Positions 48,804 through 60,906 of a stretch of 64,000 nt of DNA are shown one piece after another. The DNA comes from Tupaia tana (lineage: Eukaryota; Chordata; Mammalia; Scandentia; Tupaiidae). Position 1 is the stretch's first letter; each line of letters begins with the position of its first letter. A program made the position numbers and the translations under genes. The notes below the pieces were generated by a model. It searched no databases. It worked only from the letters and a program-made list of their open reading frames with translations, and was not told where the DNA came from. The stretch is from the NCBI GenBank assembly GCA_026018925.1, contig JAKSZU010000002.1:89043975-89107974 (forward strand). The letters run 5' to 3'.

Positions 48804-50127
48804 GATGGGCTAAGATACTATACATCCTACTTCTATTCAGAAATATAATAGTAAGTATAACTACAACTTGTTGCAATTATTTTAGTTTTCCCATTTGATA
48901 CATGAAAGAATGAAATCATTGGGCAAGATCTCAAAAGATAGTTGAGAGCCCTGGTGAATATAAGAGGAAAACAAGAATTAGAAGGTCTGCCCAGAGGGCT
49001 TGTTGCTCTATGCAAAGGTGTCAAATAGGTATTTATTTACTTACTTGCTTCTTTTAACTTGGATTGTTTGATCTTAGCTTTATAGAGAATATTAATCTAT
49101 TAGACACAGAAATGAATTTAAAGGCTGGATATGAGCACAGTATAGTGAAGAGAAACTGATCAATGAAACCTGTCAGGCCTCTCGGCAAGAAGCTAGGGGT
49201 TGGATGTTCTGCACCTGCTATCCTTGGTAGCCTATGGGTTTTAATCTGTATTTGCATAGCTGCCTGGGTAGACTGTTTCAATGTCCAGAGTCTCTCTGAA
49301 ATAAACTTTGAGAGGAATGCTTTGTAACCCAGCAGTTCCCTGCAGAAGTCTTGATAGACTCAGAACTTCACACAGTGAAAGAATACTTCCCTGGCTTCAA
49401 AAATCATTCACTGAAAACATCAGAGAGAATTTGAACTGCCTTGTATTGGTGTCAAGTTAAAGGAAAGGAAAATAAATCACCTGACTGTGCGGGATGAACA
49501 ATAAAATCCTGGCCACTGACCTCCGAGTGAGTACTTACAAAAAAAATTTCTCCCTTTGCTTCCCCAAGTCAATTGAATCATGACTCTCCCTGTAACCTGG
49601 AAAAATATCAACTGCAGTTAGAAATGAAAAAGGAAGAACTGAACATAATTCATTCATTTGATCAATGAATGGTTTTATCTTGAGCATAGCTTTAACAGCA
49701 CCTGCAAGACTAGGTCTATAACAGAAGTTATAAAACAACTACTCTGTTTTAGATTTTTCCTGGGAACATCTAGACAATAAGCAAAGAAGCCATAACACTA
49801 TTTAATCAATTTACAATTAGCCAGAGGTTGATAATCCCATTGGTGGATAGTGTTCCTTCAGTTCTCCTGCTGTCGAGCTGAATGCCTTTTGGCTACGATA
49901 GAATCCACATGCTCTTTCAGAAGAGAGTGGACAGGGAGAGACATCAGCAAACATAAAAACTGAGACTCATGAAAGAGAGGATACTGAGTACTGTGCCTAA
50001 ATGAAACTTAAGTATTGGTGGATGTAAAACTTTCCTATTCTCCCTAAATTCATATTACAGTGTCCTGCCAGCTCAGGATTTTGCAGCATTGGCATAAAAA
50101 TATATTAGTAAGAAGAAGGTATACCAC
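48804..50127. other. no recognised feature
   Basis: Unique-looking sequence. Confidence 0.5.
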
Positions 50128-50245
50128 AAAGTGTGCAGGCCGAGGAGTCGGGTTACTTGTGTTTGTACCCTGTCTTCTAACTCCAAGCTGACTGACTGAC
50201 TTAACATTTCTATCCTTAGTTTCCTTATCTGAAATGAGTGGTGTG
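50128..50245 (+). mobile_element. MIR fragment, sense
   Basis: Diverged MIR: gtgtgcaggccgaggagtcg, then a ttagtttccttatctgaaat block. Confidence 0.6.
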
Positions 50246-50479
50246 GGAGATCATATTATCATTAAAATATGTGGTAAAGGGGTAAACTCTAGAGGTCAGA
50301 ATGAAGCGTGGGAGTTTGTCTTTCTGCTATTTTTTACAACTCATGATGGCCAATGGCACCAAAGGCAGCTATTTAAGGTGGAAAAATCAAATATATCTTC
50401 CAAAACAGAAAGACCATGGGTAATGGGACAGGCTTCTTGATCACTTTATGACCAAGTTCACCCTAGAGAACAGGAATCT
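50246..50479. other. no recognised feature
   Basis: Short unique stretch. Confidence 0.5.
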
Positions 50480-50705
50480 GGGCCAGCAGGTGAGTGGACC
50501 TTAAAGCACTGGTTCCTAGATGGCAAGCTCTGCAGCTCGCCAGGCACATGCAGGTGCATGCCCTAAATCCAGAAAGAATGGAGGAGAAGGAATCGTGGAT
50601 GACCATCCCCCCAGGGGGTGATTTCTCACTTTCCCTCTCTATTTCTCTCCAGCAAGCACATGCACCCTATAACAACAACAACAAAAAAAATTAAAAAAAA
50701 AAAGA
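50480..50705 (+). mobile_element. older tRNA SINE
   Basis: Head gggccagcaggtgagtgg, a ccctaaatccagaaagaatg body, palindrome atccccccagggggtgat and an A-rich tail. A weak gaatctg repeat flanks it. Confidence 0.82.
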
Positions 50706-51736
50706 AGAATCTGTTAGGCATTACTAGGGATAATAACCTTGGTTGGGCAGATATAGAGCAGGGAACTATCCTGGAGCACAAAGAAATTTTAAGGAGGGTC
50801 TGTATAACCGTCTGTATTTCAACTTATAACAATTCCCTACAAGCACAAATCCTACAAGAAACAAGAATGAGGAACAAGCTAAAAGAAAGAAAATTAATAG
50901 GCCAGAGGTAGTTTAAGGACATTTATTGTAGATGGAGAAAGGTCTAAAACAGGATAAAAGTGGACCCTGGAAAGGAGACAAGGTCAGCTTGCCTCACTTG
51001 GTACTGGCCATTCTGTCTATGGAACATCTCTCTCAGGCCTGCTTGCTTCTTTTGGCACCAGCCAATTACCGTCTGTGGAACGTATCTCTCTCTCTCAGTA
51101 AACTTTGTGCTTAGGTTGTCTGTCTCTCAATTCTTGGCTGCAACCATGAGACACAGAGCTTCATTTTCTCAACCTAACATATGCATAATGGTATCTGCAT
51201 CACTTAGCTGGACAATCAGCTCTACCTTTCCATACCAGACTCTGTTACCATTATGCTAATACCAAGAACTATTTCACAGAATTGAATCAAATTACCCAGT
51301 GGAGACTATAAGGAATGCACCTTTCTACCTCTCTCAAGCTAAAATATCTGAAGGGTGGATATCTAACACATGGAAAAGCTAGTTGTCTCATATTTTAAAG
51401 AAAATATCAGAAAAATTCCCTGAGAAATAAGTAGTGAGCCCAAGAATAAAATCATACTATTTTGTGAGTGGGGATATCGAACTCATATAGACTTTGTATT
51501 ATTGAAATACTATAGAAAAAAATAAAAGTGGAGAAATTATGCAATGAGAATAGTTAGGAATTAGAATATAAATGGAGCATCCTGAAGCTAGAAAATGAAC
51601 TCCAGACTTTTTCAGACAGGAAATCCTTTGCATTCTAGAAAGTGAAAGGAAATATAGACTTTGTAAAGCAATAGATAGGACATGAAATAATAGTACAGAC
51701 TGAGATGAATAGAAGAAATAGCTGAATTAAAAACAA
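50706..51736. other. no recognised feature
   Basis: Unique-looking sequence up to the twin-primed L1. Confidence 0.5.
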
Positions 51737-52091
51737 AAAATTTTGGCCATGCAGAAACTTCTTAGTCTGATGTAATCCCACTTGTCTATTTTGTGGACGA
51801 TGGACTCTGCTTTGAGGGTCTTCTTTAGGAAGTCTTTCCCTACACCAATGTCTCCCAGAGTTTCCCCAGCATTCTCCAGGAGCAGCTTTATAGTTTGAGG
51901 TCTTAGATTTAGATCCTTGATCCACCTTGACTTGATTCTTGTCAAAGGAGAGAGGTAGGGGTTCAGATTCATCTTTCTGCAAGTGGAAGTCCAGTTTCTC
52001 CAGCACCACTTGCTGAAGAGGCTTTCATTTTCCCACTGGATTGACTGGTACCCCTTGTCAAAGATCAGTTGACTGTATGTTTGGGCACTTA
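51737..52091 (-). pseudogene. L1 ORF2 segment, inverted
   Basis: Minus-strand frames read a typical ORF2 segment downstream of the reverse transcriptase: [16 protein letters not shown] near the high-coordinate end, [15 protein letters not shown] in the middle, and [16 protein letters not shown] at the low end. There is at least one frameshift (the 124- and 81-codon frames overlap here). No start belongs to it. Confidence 0.9.
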
Positions 52092-52092
52092 T

Positions 52093-52848
52093 CGACAGCC
52101 CTCAGAATGGGAAAATATTTTTGTAAATGTTGCATCAGATAAGGGACTGATAACCAGAATACACAAGGAACTAAAAAAGGTGTTTGGAAAAAAGATGAGC
52201 AACCCTATTAAAAGATGGGAGAAGGAGATGAAGAAAACACTCTCTAAAGATGACATACGAATGGCCAAAAGGCATATGAAAAAATGTTCAACCTCCCTCA
52301 TCGTAAGGGAAATGCAGATAAAAACAACAATGAGGTACCACCTAACCCCAGTCAGATTGTCTAATATTAAAAAAACAAAAAATGATAAGTGTTGGCGGGG
52401 GTGTGGTGAAAGGGGAACTCTTTTACACTGCTGGTGGGAATGTAGATTGGTCCAACCACTGTGGAGAATAATTTGGAGGTTCCTCAAAAATCTACAGATA
52501 GATCTGCCATATGATCCAGAGATCCCACTCCTTGGTATCTACACAAAGGACAGAAGAATCCTTCATTGGAAAAGTGCTTGCACATCGATGTTTATTGCGG
52601 CACTATTCACAATTGCTAAGTCATGGAACCAACCCAGATGCCCCCGTATGGAGGAATGGATTGAAAAACTGTGGCACATATACTCTATGGAATACTACTC
52701 AGCCATAAAAACCAACAGAGCCCTGGCTTTTGACAGAAAGTGGAAGAATATGGAAGATGTACTGCTGAGTGAGGCAAGCCAGGCTATGAAGGAGAGACAT
52801 TGTATGTCCCCACTTAACATATACCGTTTGTCTGCATTCTATGTCTGA
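52093..52848 (+). pseudogene. L1 ORF2 C-terminal domain, uninterrupted
   Basis: About 250 codons without a stop, ending at TGA 52846-52848. An apparent ATG start at 52069 lies in the inverted piece, so the 259-codon frame is chimeric at its first residues. Seen in order: NPIKRWEKEM, the TTMRYHLTPVR segment (about 52325-52357), the cysteine motif CWRGCGERGTLLHCWWEC (about 52390-52443), PEIPLLGIYTKD, SMFIAALFTIAKSWNQP, then MEYYSAIKTN. ORF2 C-termini bind nucleic acid. The intact frame suggests a recent insertion. It cannot move by itself. Confidence 0.92.
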
Positions 52849-53111
52849 AACTGATTGACTAATAGTTGAACAAACACAAGAGATAGGTGTGAATGTCAGA
52901 TGAGGTGTACGTGGAGGAGTGGGGCCCAACGAAAGACATTTGGAGAAGGGATACAGAGGTAGAGCATTGACGGGATGGGGAGGTGTGGTGTTATCTGTTG
53001 AAGATATTTCGATCAACGGGTCTGGGGAGAAATGTTCACATATCGAAATGGTCTCATTGTAAGCCAAACAATATGATTGAAAGTATATACAAAAATAAAT
53101 AAAGTAATTAA

Positions 53112-53489
53112 TAAAAAAAAAAATTTAAATAACTTCTTGCAAAACAGGAGCAAATAATCTGCCTTTAAAACTATCAAAACAAAATAATGCAAGATAGAGG
53201 AAATGTTACATCCAATGAAACTAGAAAATGGTTACAAATCAAACAATAAGTTTTTGAAATAAATAAAATGAGATAGGGCAGAGTATCGATACATCATAAT
53301 AACTCCAATCCTGATCAACAACTTGAAGACCAGAAAGGGGAGGGAGAGAGAGAGATGTCTTGGATTGCTCCTGTACAAGGTCAGTTAAGTTCACTAAATC
53401 AACAGGAAGTATCAAACAAAAGACCCAAATGTACAGGGCTTTCCTCTGAGCCTCCTATCTCCCGCTCAATGGGTAGCATACTTATGTTA
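53112..53489. other. no recognised feature
   Basis: Unique-looking A-rich sequence. Confidence 0.45.
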
Positions 53490-53590
53490 ATTGGGACTCT
53501 GGTTATTAGACACATCCAGTCAGAATCTTTAGGAATAGGTCCCAGGAATCTGCTTTCTCAGCATTTTGGAAGGGCTTTAGATAAAGGGAA
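53490..53590. mobile_element. possible MER5-like hAT relic
   Basis: The cagtcagaatctttaggaat block with gtcccaggaatctgctttct resembles the common MER5-type words. No terminal repeats are visible. Confidence 0.35.
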
Positions 53591-53891
53591 TTCAAAGATT
53601 ACTCTAAATAGCATAATAATATAAAATGCTAATATATGTTTATACCTGTTTCATGGAAAGATACAACCTATGTGCATGGATATGTGTCACATTATATACT
53701 TTGCATATTGCCATGAAGTTTCTGTAGATCATTTTAAAAAATTAACCTTTAAGAAAACCATTAAGAGTTAACATAAACTACAGATAGTTTAAATTCATTT
53801 TCTACATCTAGAATTTTTAAAACTCTTAAATAATACATTGAAATGTAAAACAAACAACATAACTTCTTAGAAATATGAAAAGTTCTTCTCA

Positions 53892-53980
53892 TAAAATTTA
53901 TTATTGAAAAATAAATGTTAACATAGAATAATTAGAAAAAAATCAAAATGAAAATATGTGATTTTTTAAAACCAGGACAT
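53892..53980. repeat. 89-bp segment copied at 55456
   Basis: Single-copy-looking AT-rich segment that recurs at 55456-55543 with roughly ten differences, in the same orientation. Confidence 0.8.
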
Positions 53981-54032
53981 ACGGTTAAAGATGTACATTG
54001 AGAACAAGTTATAACCTTAAAATCTTACAACA

Positions 54033-54200
54033 GGGACCAGCAAGTGGCATGGTGGTTAAGATACGGGACTCCCACATGGCCGACTGCAGTTTGAGTCCCA
54101 GACCTGGAGATTTACCTTCTCACTTTACATCTCTCTTTCTCTCTGTACCTCTCTGGTCAAATTTTAAACAATAATAATAAATAAAATTAAATAAATTCTT
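54033..54200 (+). mobile_element. short tRNA SINE subfamily
   Basis: Same short design as 41570-41768: head gggaccagcaagtggcatgg, B box gtttgagtccc, CT-rich part, ctctggtcaaattttaa and an A-rich tail. A weak acaac-type repeat lies at the flanks. Confidence 0.83.
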
Positions 54201-54410
54201 CTTTAAAAAATTTTTACAACACTAAATAGTAAATTTATTAAAGAAAGCATTCACTTTAAGAACTACAGCAACAAGAATACCTCCAAGAAGAAAAAAGTAG
54301 AAATAAAGATGAAACAAAAAATAATTACATTGAAAAAAAGAAGTTAGAACTGGTAAATATATATGAGAGTAAATGATTTGTAAGCGGACAGGGAAATATA
54401 TATATTCTTA
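54201..54410. other. no recognised feature
   Basis: AT-rich sequence. Confidence 0.5.
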
Positions 54411-54627
54411 GAAGTTTTTGCCTTGATTGTGTGTACTCTCCAGAAAGAGACAGAGACAGTGAGAGGGAAAGTGAGAAAGCACCTCTGAGGTGGAATGGCC
54501 ACACCACAATCCCTTCTCCTCCATTCTTTTTTCAGGATTTTGGGCATGCACACACACACATCTGGCATGAGTTTCAAGCTACCAAGTCTGGGATTCAAAC
54601 CGTGGCTGGCCATGTGGGACTCCAGCA
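54411..54627 (-). mobile_element. tRNA SINE, antisense, 5'-truncated
   Basis: Antisense body (aagcacctctgaggtgg, atcccttctcctccattc) ending at gggactccagcag, within the anticodon-arm region. The first 40 or so bases of the SINE are missing. Confidence 0.85.
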
Positions 54628-54665
54628 GAAAAAATAATATTAAAAGACAAACTACTACGTAGCCC

Positions 54666-54684
54666 GGGGGGGGGGGGGGGGGGG
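54666..54684. repeat. poly-G tract, 19 bases
   Basis: An uninterrupted run of 19 G, then a, then GGGG. Such runs can form G-quadruplexes and are often mis-sized by sequencing. Confidence 0.9.
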
Positions 54685-54941
54685 AGGGGACCACAAATAT
54701 AGTTTTAAAATAAAATACCAAAACCAAAATATACAAATAAAACATTTTAAATGTGTAGGACAATATTTATATACTCCAAATATAAATTTGAAACCACGAA
54801 TAAAACAGAAAGTTTTGTAGAAAAGATATAAATTAACTAAAGAAATTCCAGGAAATATTAAAAATCTAGACAGAACAAGAGCAATAACAAAGCTACCTGT
54901 TTGCTTAGAAAATCTTTGCACACCTATATAAAAGATATCGT

Positions 54942-55225
54942 GGGAACCAGCAGTTAGTGTAATGGCTATGTCACTGGACTCCCACGTAGTCGACCGCGGT
55001 TCGCGTCCCAGACCCGATGGCTTAAAACTCACGCTGGGCACGTGTGCGTGCGTGCCCAAGATCCTGAGAGGAGAATGGAGGAGAAGGGATTGCGGCGTGA
55101 CCATCCCCCCTGGGGGGGTGATTTCTCGCTTTCTGTCTCTCTGTCTATCTCTGTCTGTCTGGCGAGCGCACGCGCCCTATAGCAAAAATCTCTCCCAAAA
55201 AAAAAATTAAAAAAAATTAAAAAAA
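54942..55225 (+). mobile_element. young tRNA SINE, complete
   Basis: CpG-rich copy (gtcgaccgcggttcgcgtcc) with a complex A-rich tail. The flanking repeat taaaagatatcgtg / taaaagatattgtg lies around 54929 and 55226. Confidence 0.94.
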
Positions 55226-55299
55226 TAAAAGATATTGTGTTATTTAAACATTTTCAGATCAAAGGAAAACAAAATTTCTGTATTTTATTTTAAAAGTTT

Positions 55300-55576
55300 T
55301 ACTCATTTTTTTCTTCCATGAGAGAGAGAGACAGAGAAAGTGAGGAATGCATTTCCAATAGGATCTACCTCCAGCCTCAGCCAGCCAGGCCCCAGGGCAC
55401 ATGCTTGCAGCTAGAGTGCGCAGGAAGAACGTGAACCTAGGATCTTTTTCTAAGCTAAAATCTATTATTAAAAAATAAATGTTAGCAAAGAATAATTAGA
55501 AAAAAATAAAAATGAGAATATGTGATTTTCAAAACCAAGACATTGCAGAGCATTACCACTAGGCCACTGTGGCTGG
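55300..55576 (-). mobile_element. older tRNA-SINE relative carrying a templated insertion
   Basis: The left part (catgagagagagagacagag to about 55450, gaacgtgaacctaggatc) and right part (55544-55576, tgcagagcattaccactagg and a ccactgtggctggcc end) belong to one antisense SINE. An 88-bp block (55456-55543) identical in type to 53892-53980 sits between them. Confidence 0.7.
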
Positions 55577-56225
55577 CCTATTATTCTTTCAAAGCCAATG
55601 TAAGACTCATATCAAAATCTAACAGAGAGTATAAACACACACACATACACACACAAAAATAAACTCAACTTTTGCTAACAAATAGTCATCTATTTGAAGG
55701 AAAATTGTATTTCTAATAACTATACACACAAAAAATTCCAAAAGGATTAAGGACATAAATACATTTAAATACCAGAACAATAACGGGAAGATTATATAGA
55801 AAAATATTCTATAATGTTAAGAAAGGGCTTTAAAAACATGGACAAAACTTAAAAACCTCATAAAAAACACTGGAAGACTTTTTTCTGAACAAAAATTATT
55901 TATAAAAAAAATATATTAACAAGGAAAAATCAAACTGAAAGAACATATATATAAAGCACATTTGTATAAAGCACAAAAAATCAATGATCAGATTAGACTA
56001 TAGAGACAGAAATAAAAATAGTGAGAATCAGATAAGCAAACAAATCGAAAAATGGTCATAAAATACAAATAGAAAAGTCAGGAAAAGTACAAATAACAAA
56101 TATGTAGATGGGGTCAATCTTACTACAAATCAAAGAATTATCAATTAAAACACACCTGGGGTATACATTTTCAAATAGGTTGGCAAAATCTTTAAAGACA
56201 ATCAGGATAATTTTGGAACAGTATC
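55577..56225. other. no recognised feature; short (CA)n at 55636-55655
   Basis: AT-rich unique-looking sequence. Confidence 0.5.
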
Positions 56226-56240
56226 AAGAAAATAAGCATT

Positions 56241-56518
56241 GGGAACCAGCAGTTAGTGTAATGGCTATGTCACTGGACTCCCACGGAGTCGACCGCAGTT
56301 CGTGTCCCAGACCTGGTGGCTTAAAACTCACACCGGGCGCGTTTGCGTGCGTTCCCAAGATCTCTAGAGGAGAATGGAGGAGAAGGGATTGCAGCGTGAC
56401 CATCCCCCCGGGGGGTGATTTCTCACTTTCTGTCTCTATTGTCTCTCTCTGTCTGTCTGGCGAGCGCACGCGCCCTATAGCGAAAATCTCTCCAAAAAAC
56501 AAAAAAAACAAAAAAAGA
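56241..56518 (+). mobile_element. tRNA SINE, complete
   Basis: Starts gggaaccagcagttagtg with an A-rich tail (about 56493-56518). The perfect duplication aagaaaataagcat flanks it (about 56227-56240 and 56519-56532). Confidence 0.95.
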
Positions 56519-56532
56519 AAGAAAATAAGCAT

Positions 56533-57084
56533 ACATATATGTTGTGAATAGGAGGGTAAATTTCACCAATTTTTTGCAGGATTTTCTTGTCATGCATTGA
56601 ACATTTTAAGTAAATATGTTTTTCCTTCAAAATTTCTTTGGCAGTATATCCTACAGGGAACCCTGAAGAAATATGCAAAGATATATTGGAAAGGATTGTC
56701 ACTGAAATGTTATTTGAATTATTATGCTGAAAATCTGGAAACTAGCTGCATATTTTGAAGAAGAGATTAATTAAGCAAGTTTTAGTAGAACTTTATGCTA
56801 CAAGCCATTTTTAGAAATGAGCAAGTCTTATACATACTACTAAGAAATTATATCAATATTTTATTGACTGAAAAAATATTTGGCAATATTTATCAGCAAC
56901 CTTATTTTAGTAGTTGAATCAGGAAGGATTTGACCCTTTACACAATACCTAGACTGATTCTGTAACTGCTCACAAGAACCATCAGGAATGCAGAATCTTT
57001 CTTTCTGCTACAGAGAACATTATGCCTTTGTTCTTATATTTGTCACCTGAAAGACACAAAGTGATGACCACACCACCAAACTTC
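56533..57084. other. no recognised feature
   Basis: Unique-looking sequence. Confidence 0.5.
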
Positions 57085-57572
57085 ATGTCTCTATAACAGG
57101 CAGAAGGCTTTCTTCTTTTAGTTGGAAGGATGTCCTGTCCATGGACTTTTGCCTATATCCATTTATTAATCGACTCCATTTATAAACCAAATTTTTCATG
57201 TTGCCCATATTCATGATCTTTGGTTATGACTATGAGTTTGACCAGGTGTTTTGATTTGACCAACAAGACAGTAGCAACCTCGATACAGTGAAGACCTGAA
57301 AATGAATTTGCAAATTTCTGCTCTCTCTTAGATTACTGGCACTGCCATGAGCACATGCCCCACTAGCCACCCACACGGAGACCTGAGCAATAGCACTCGA
57401 GGCCTTGCTAGCCCAGCCAGTCCACAGGCAACTCCGCAACTGACCACAGACACATACCCAGTTGTGATCAGCTGAGATGAGCCCAGAGCTACAGAAAGCC
57501 AGAAACTTAAAATTGTTATTATCTAAGCTACCAAAGTTGTATGTTCTATAGTAATCAGCAACTGATAAAAAT
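57085..57572 (+). mobile_element. MLT1-like LTR, sense
   Basis: The last ~100 bases fit the MLT1 3' end: gatcagctgagatgagccca, then aagccagaaacttaaaattg and a cagcaactgataaa end. The upstream part (57085-57470) fits loosely. Tentative. Confidence 0.5.
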
Positions 57573-58764
57573 CTTTTTGTTCAGAACTATATCCCAAGAT
57601 CACTCTTAATTGAAAAGGCTAGAAAATTAAGTATTTTTACCTCAGCACATTAGGGAGAGTATTATCATTAGGGAGACCACTGATAATATTTGTCCCTAAA
57701 GGGCAGAAAGATGGATAGACTGATCTTTTTTGCTACCACAGATAAACTTACAGAGAGACCAATATATTACTTGTTTTATCTAAGTGAGGAATAAATACAC
57801 TTTATCTATAGGTGGCTAGATGGTAAGTTTTTTGGAATTTTGCAAGCCGTTTGGTCTCTGTCACAACTACTCAACTCAAATAGTGCATAAACAAAGGAAA
57901 GCATGGCTATGTTTTAAGAATATTTCTTTTACAAAAATGCACAGTGAGCTGGATTTGTCCTGTGGGATGTTGTTTACAGATCCCTGTTCTCTTACTTAGA
58001 CTATGGATGATTCTCACTTTCTTCCATATGCCTTTCTGTATTAAAATAAATTTGTAAAAAAGAAAAAAGATCCATAAAGTTATTTACAACTGAAAAAACG
58101 TTTTGATATATGTTTTCAAATATTTTAAAAAAATAAATATTTAACCCAAGTAGTTAGAGAGTAACACCAAAGAAATTAGCATAAAGAAACGAATAAAAGT
58201 AAAGAATAAAATTGTAAATTAAAAGTAGAAAAATAATATACTTAGTAAGTAAAGATAATAGACTTAAGAAGTAAAAATAATAGCCTTCATAAAAAGTGAA
58301 AATAATTTTCAAAGCATGAAATATATTCTGATTCTCTTGAAAAGACATCAAGGTATTATTTTCCCTTCTTCTGTTTCTTACAAAATATCAAGTTTCATTT
58401 AGAAATAATACAACATACCCCTATAATGTATTCTTATCCTAAAATGGGTAAAAATTTCATCTGTTAGAATTTAGTTCAGCCAAAGCAATACGTCACTAGA
58501 CAAAGAGGGCTGGCATTCAAAAAGGAAATAATTTTTGCTTCCTGTAGATCTGTCCAGTAGGGAAGACAAACTTCCACAGATAAATGGATTCTTAGTGTAG
58601 TAAACCTGTAGTAATGGAGTTAAGAGAACAATAAAAATAATTCGCTGCTTTGCTCCCTGTCGAGCCTTCCTGCTCAGGAGATTTTATTGTACAACATGCT
58701 GCAGTAGATAAAAACAAAATTCGAAATGATGTTGTTTAAGCTATGATTGTGTATTAATATTATA
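57573..58764. other. no recognised feature
   Basis: Unique-looking AT-rich sequence. Confidence 0.5.
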
Positions 58765-58920
58765 AAGCCATAGACAAAACACTTAATGTCCTAGGGCCTC
58801 AGCTCTCTTATCTTTGAAACTAGAATAATGACTATACTCACAGTACTGAGCTCACCACGGCATGAGGCTCAAATGAGATAATCTTCCTGTAAACCCCTTT
58901 CAATGTGCTATAATGCAAAA
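58765..58920 (+). mobile_element. MIR SINE, sense
   Basis: Contains agggcctcagctctcttatc, tttgaaactagaataatgac and a catgaggctcaaatgagata block. Confidence 0.65.
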
Positions 58921-59352
58921 GTTATTTTCATTAACACCATTAGCATGGAAGTGTAAATGTTTGTGAATCTCACAAGTTTACTTGGTTTTCACACTTCTTC
59001 CATTTGCTCCAGAAAACTACCTTTAGTCACCATTTTTTAAGCCAACACTGTCTTACATGAAGAGTATACCAAGGACCTTGATTCACAATCATCATGGCAG
59101 CTCTCCTTCATCTGTAATTTATAGTCATACCCCAAACTAGTTAAGATCAGTTTGTAATCCAGAGTGTCAAACTCTTGGGAGGCTCTTCAAAATATATTGT
59201 GTTTATTTTTTCAAACCATATAAATTATTTTGATATTATTTTTAGTTACATAATTATAATTACTAAACAAAAAGTTCTCCCAACTGACTTCTAGTCAACA
59301 GACTTCACTTATCCATAGGCCCTCTTGCAGGATGAAAGCTCACAGCTAATAT
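58921..59352. other. no recognised feature
   Basis: Unique-looking sequence. Confidence 0.5.
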
Positions 59353-59362
59353 ACCTTCTGGA

Positions 59363-59554
59363 CTTTTTTTAATTGAATTTTTATTTAATTTAATTTATTT
59401 ATTTAAATTTGACTGGAGAGGGACAGAATGAGAGAGAGCAAGAGCAAAAGAAAGAGAAAATGAGAAGGCAAGCTGCCTAGTCCTAGACTTGAACCATAGT
59501 GTCAGCCATGTGGGAGTCCAGCACCCTTAACCACTGTGCAACCTGCCAGCCCCC
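59363..59554 (-). mobile_element. short tRNA SINE subfamily, antisense
   Basis: A/T-rich tail side, aaatttgactggagaggga, antisense B-box gacttgaaccatag and the end acctgccagcccc. The perfect 10-bp duplication accttctgga lies at 59353-59362 and 59555-59564. Confidence 0.9.
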
Positions 59555-59564
59555 ACCTTCTGGA

Positions 59565-60620
59565 ATGTTAACATCAAATTTCTACCATTCAGCTATGAGC
59601 TTACTTAGGGTCAGTTATGTCTGGTCCCAATGTTTATGGTGATTATATTGGTAGCTGTAATTATGTATTTTAATTTACTACTTAATGCATTTATTTAATT
59701 GGGAAAAGTAGAATTACTGTTTGTATCAGCAACTCTAAGTTGAATGATTTGAAAAGATTCAATGACTTAAATATCCGCCATCAAATTAGTTGTGGACAAG
59801 ATAATTGCATTAGGTTAAGAGAAAGGAAGATAAACCTAAAAGTATCCTGAACTTACATTATGTCTGAAGTATTTTAATTTTTCACTCTGTTTTGAGGAAT
59901 CTAGAAATTTAGTGTCACATATTAGATTTATGGTCAATATAATACAGCTCAATTGGAACTTTTACCAATGAGCCCATAGCCGATGAGTATGCCTGAACTC
60001 TACATCAAAAGATCGATGAACAAATGTAGGTTATATATCTTAAGTTAAAATAAAATTTTTCAGATATATAGGAATCATTTTCATGACTATCTACTTTGGC
60101 TTTTTTTGCTAAGCTGCATTATGCATTACTTAAATATTAGTTTGAAATCATTTAAAAATGAAAATGTATATAATAAAAACATATGATTATCTTAAAATTT
60201 CATTAATCAATACACACGGATTGATTCCTAACTCAGTCTTAGGTATGATAATAGACACTGTGGAGAATAGAAAGCTGAATGAAACCAAGTGTCTACTTGC
60301 AAAGTCAAGTCCTTAAAAACTAACAGACTCTTACTTATGAGAAAGTTAAAATCTCCAGGCACGCCACTTCAGGCATCCACTAAAGTTGTGCAGTTACAAA
60401 ATGGCCCTGAGGTTACAATATTGTCAAAATAAATGGATTCTCCATATAGGTGAACAAATCATATTCAGGCACTAAAAATATAACCTGATGTTTTAACATC
60501 TGTGTTTTATGTCAGATAAATTAATCATTTTATTGATAAGAATTGTCTCTACATACCTACAACTGTGTTAGAAAGAGGTATTTCAGCTAGGAAAAAAAAA
60601 AAGGAAAGCTCAGGTTAAAT
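59565..60620. other. no recognised feature
   Basis: Unique-looking AT-rich sequence. Confidence 0.5.
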
Positions 60621-60635
60621 GTTCTGCAGTGTTTT

Positions 60636-60891
60636 GGGACCAGCAGTTAACGTAATGACTATGTCGCTGGACTCCCATGTAGCCGACTGCGGTTCGTGTC
60701 CGGGACCCGGTGGCTTAAACTCACGCCGGGCGCGTGTGCGTGCATGCCCAAGATCCTGAGAGAATGGAGGAGAATGGATTGCGGCGTGGCCATCCCCTCT
60801 GGGGGGTGATTTCTTGCTTTCTGTCTCTCTGTTTATCTCTGGCAAGTACAGGCGCCCTATAGCAAAAACCTCTTTAAAAAAAAAAAAAGAC
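60636..60891 (+). mobile_element. tRNA SINE, complete
   Basis: Starts gggaccagcagttaacgt. The duplication gttctgcagtgtttt (60621-60635) recurs at 60892-60906 with one change. Confidence 0.95.
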
Positions 60892-60906
60892 GTTCTGCAG
60901 TATTTT

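Larger units (their letters stand above)
51737..53111 (+). mobile_element. young L1 3' end with 5' inversion (twin priming)
   Basis: The first 355 bp (51737 to about 52091) read as L1 ORF2 on the minus strand, and the rest (52093-53111) as ORF2 and 3' UTR on the plus strand with a terminal A tract. The two ORF2 segments are neighbours in the protein: the inverted one ends S-F-C-M-A-K-I, the direct one starts R-Q-P-S-E-W-E-N, and only a few codons are missing between them. This is the classic twin-priming product. The flanks are too A/T-rich to fix the target duplication. Confidence 0.93.

Noticed and set aside
52069..52848. 259-codon frame as an intact gene
   Set aside because: The ATG and first residues come from the inverted L1 piece; the rest is only the C-terminus of ORF2.
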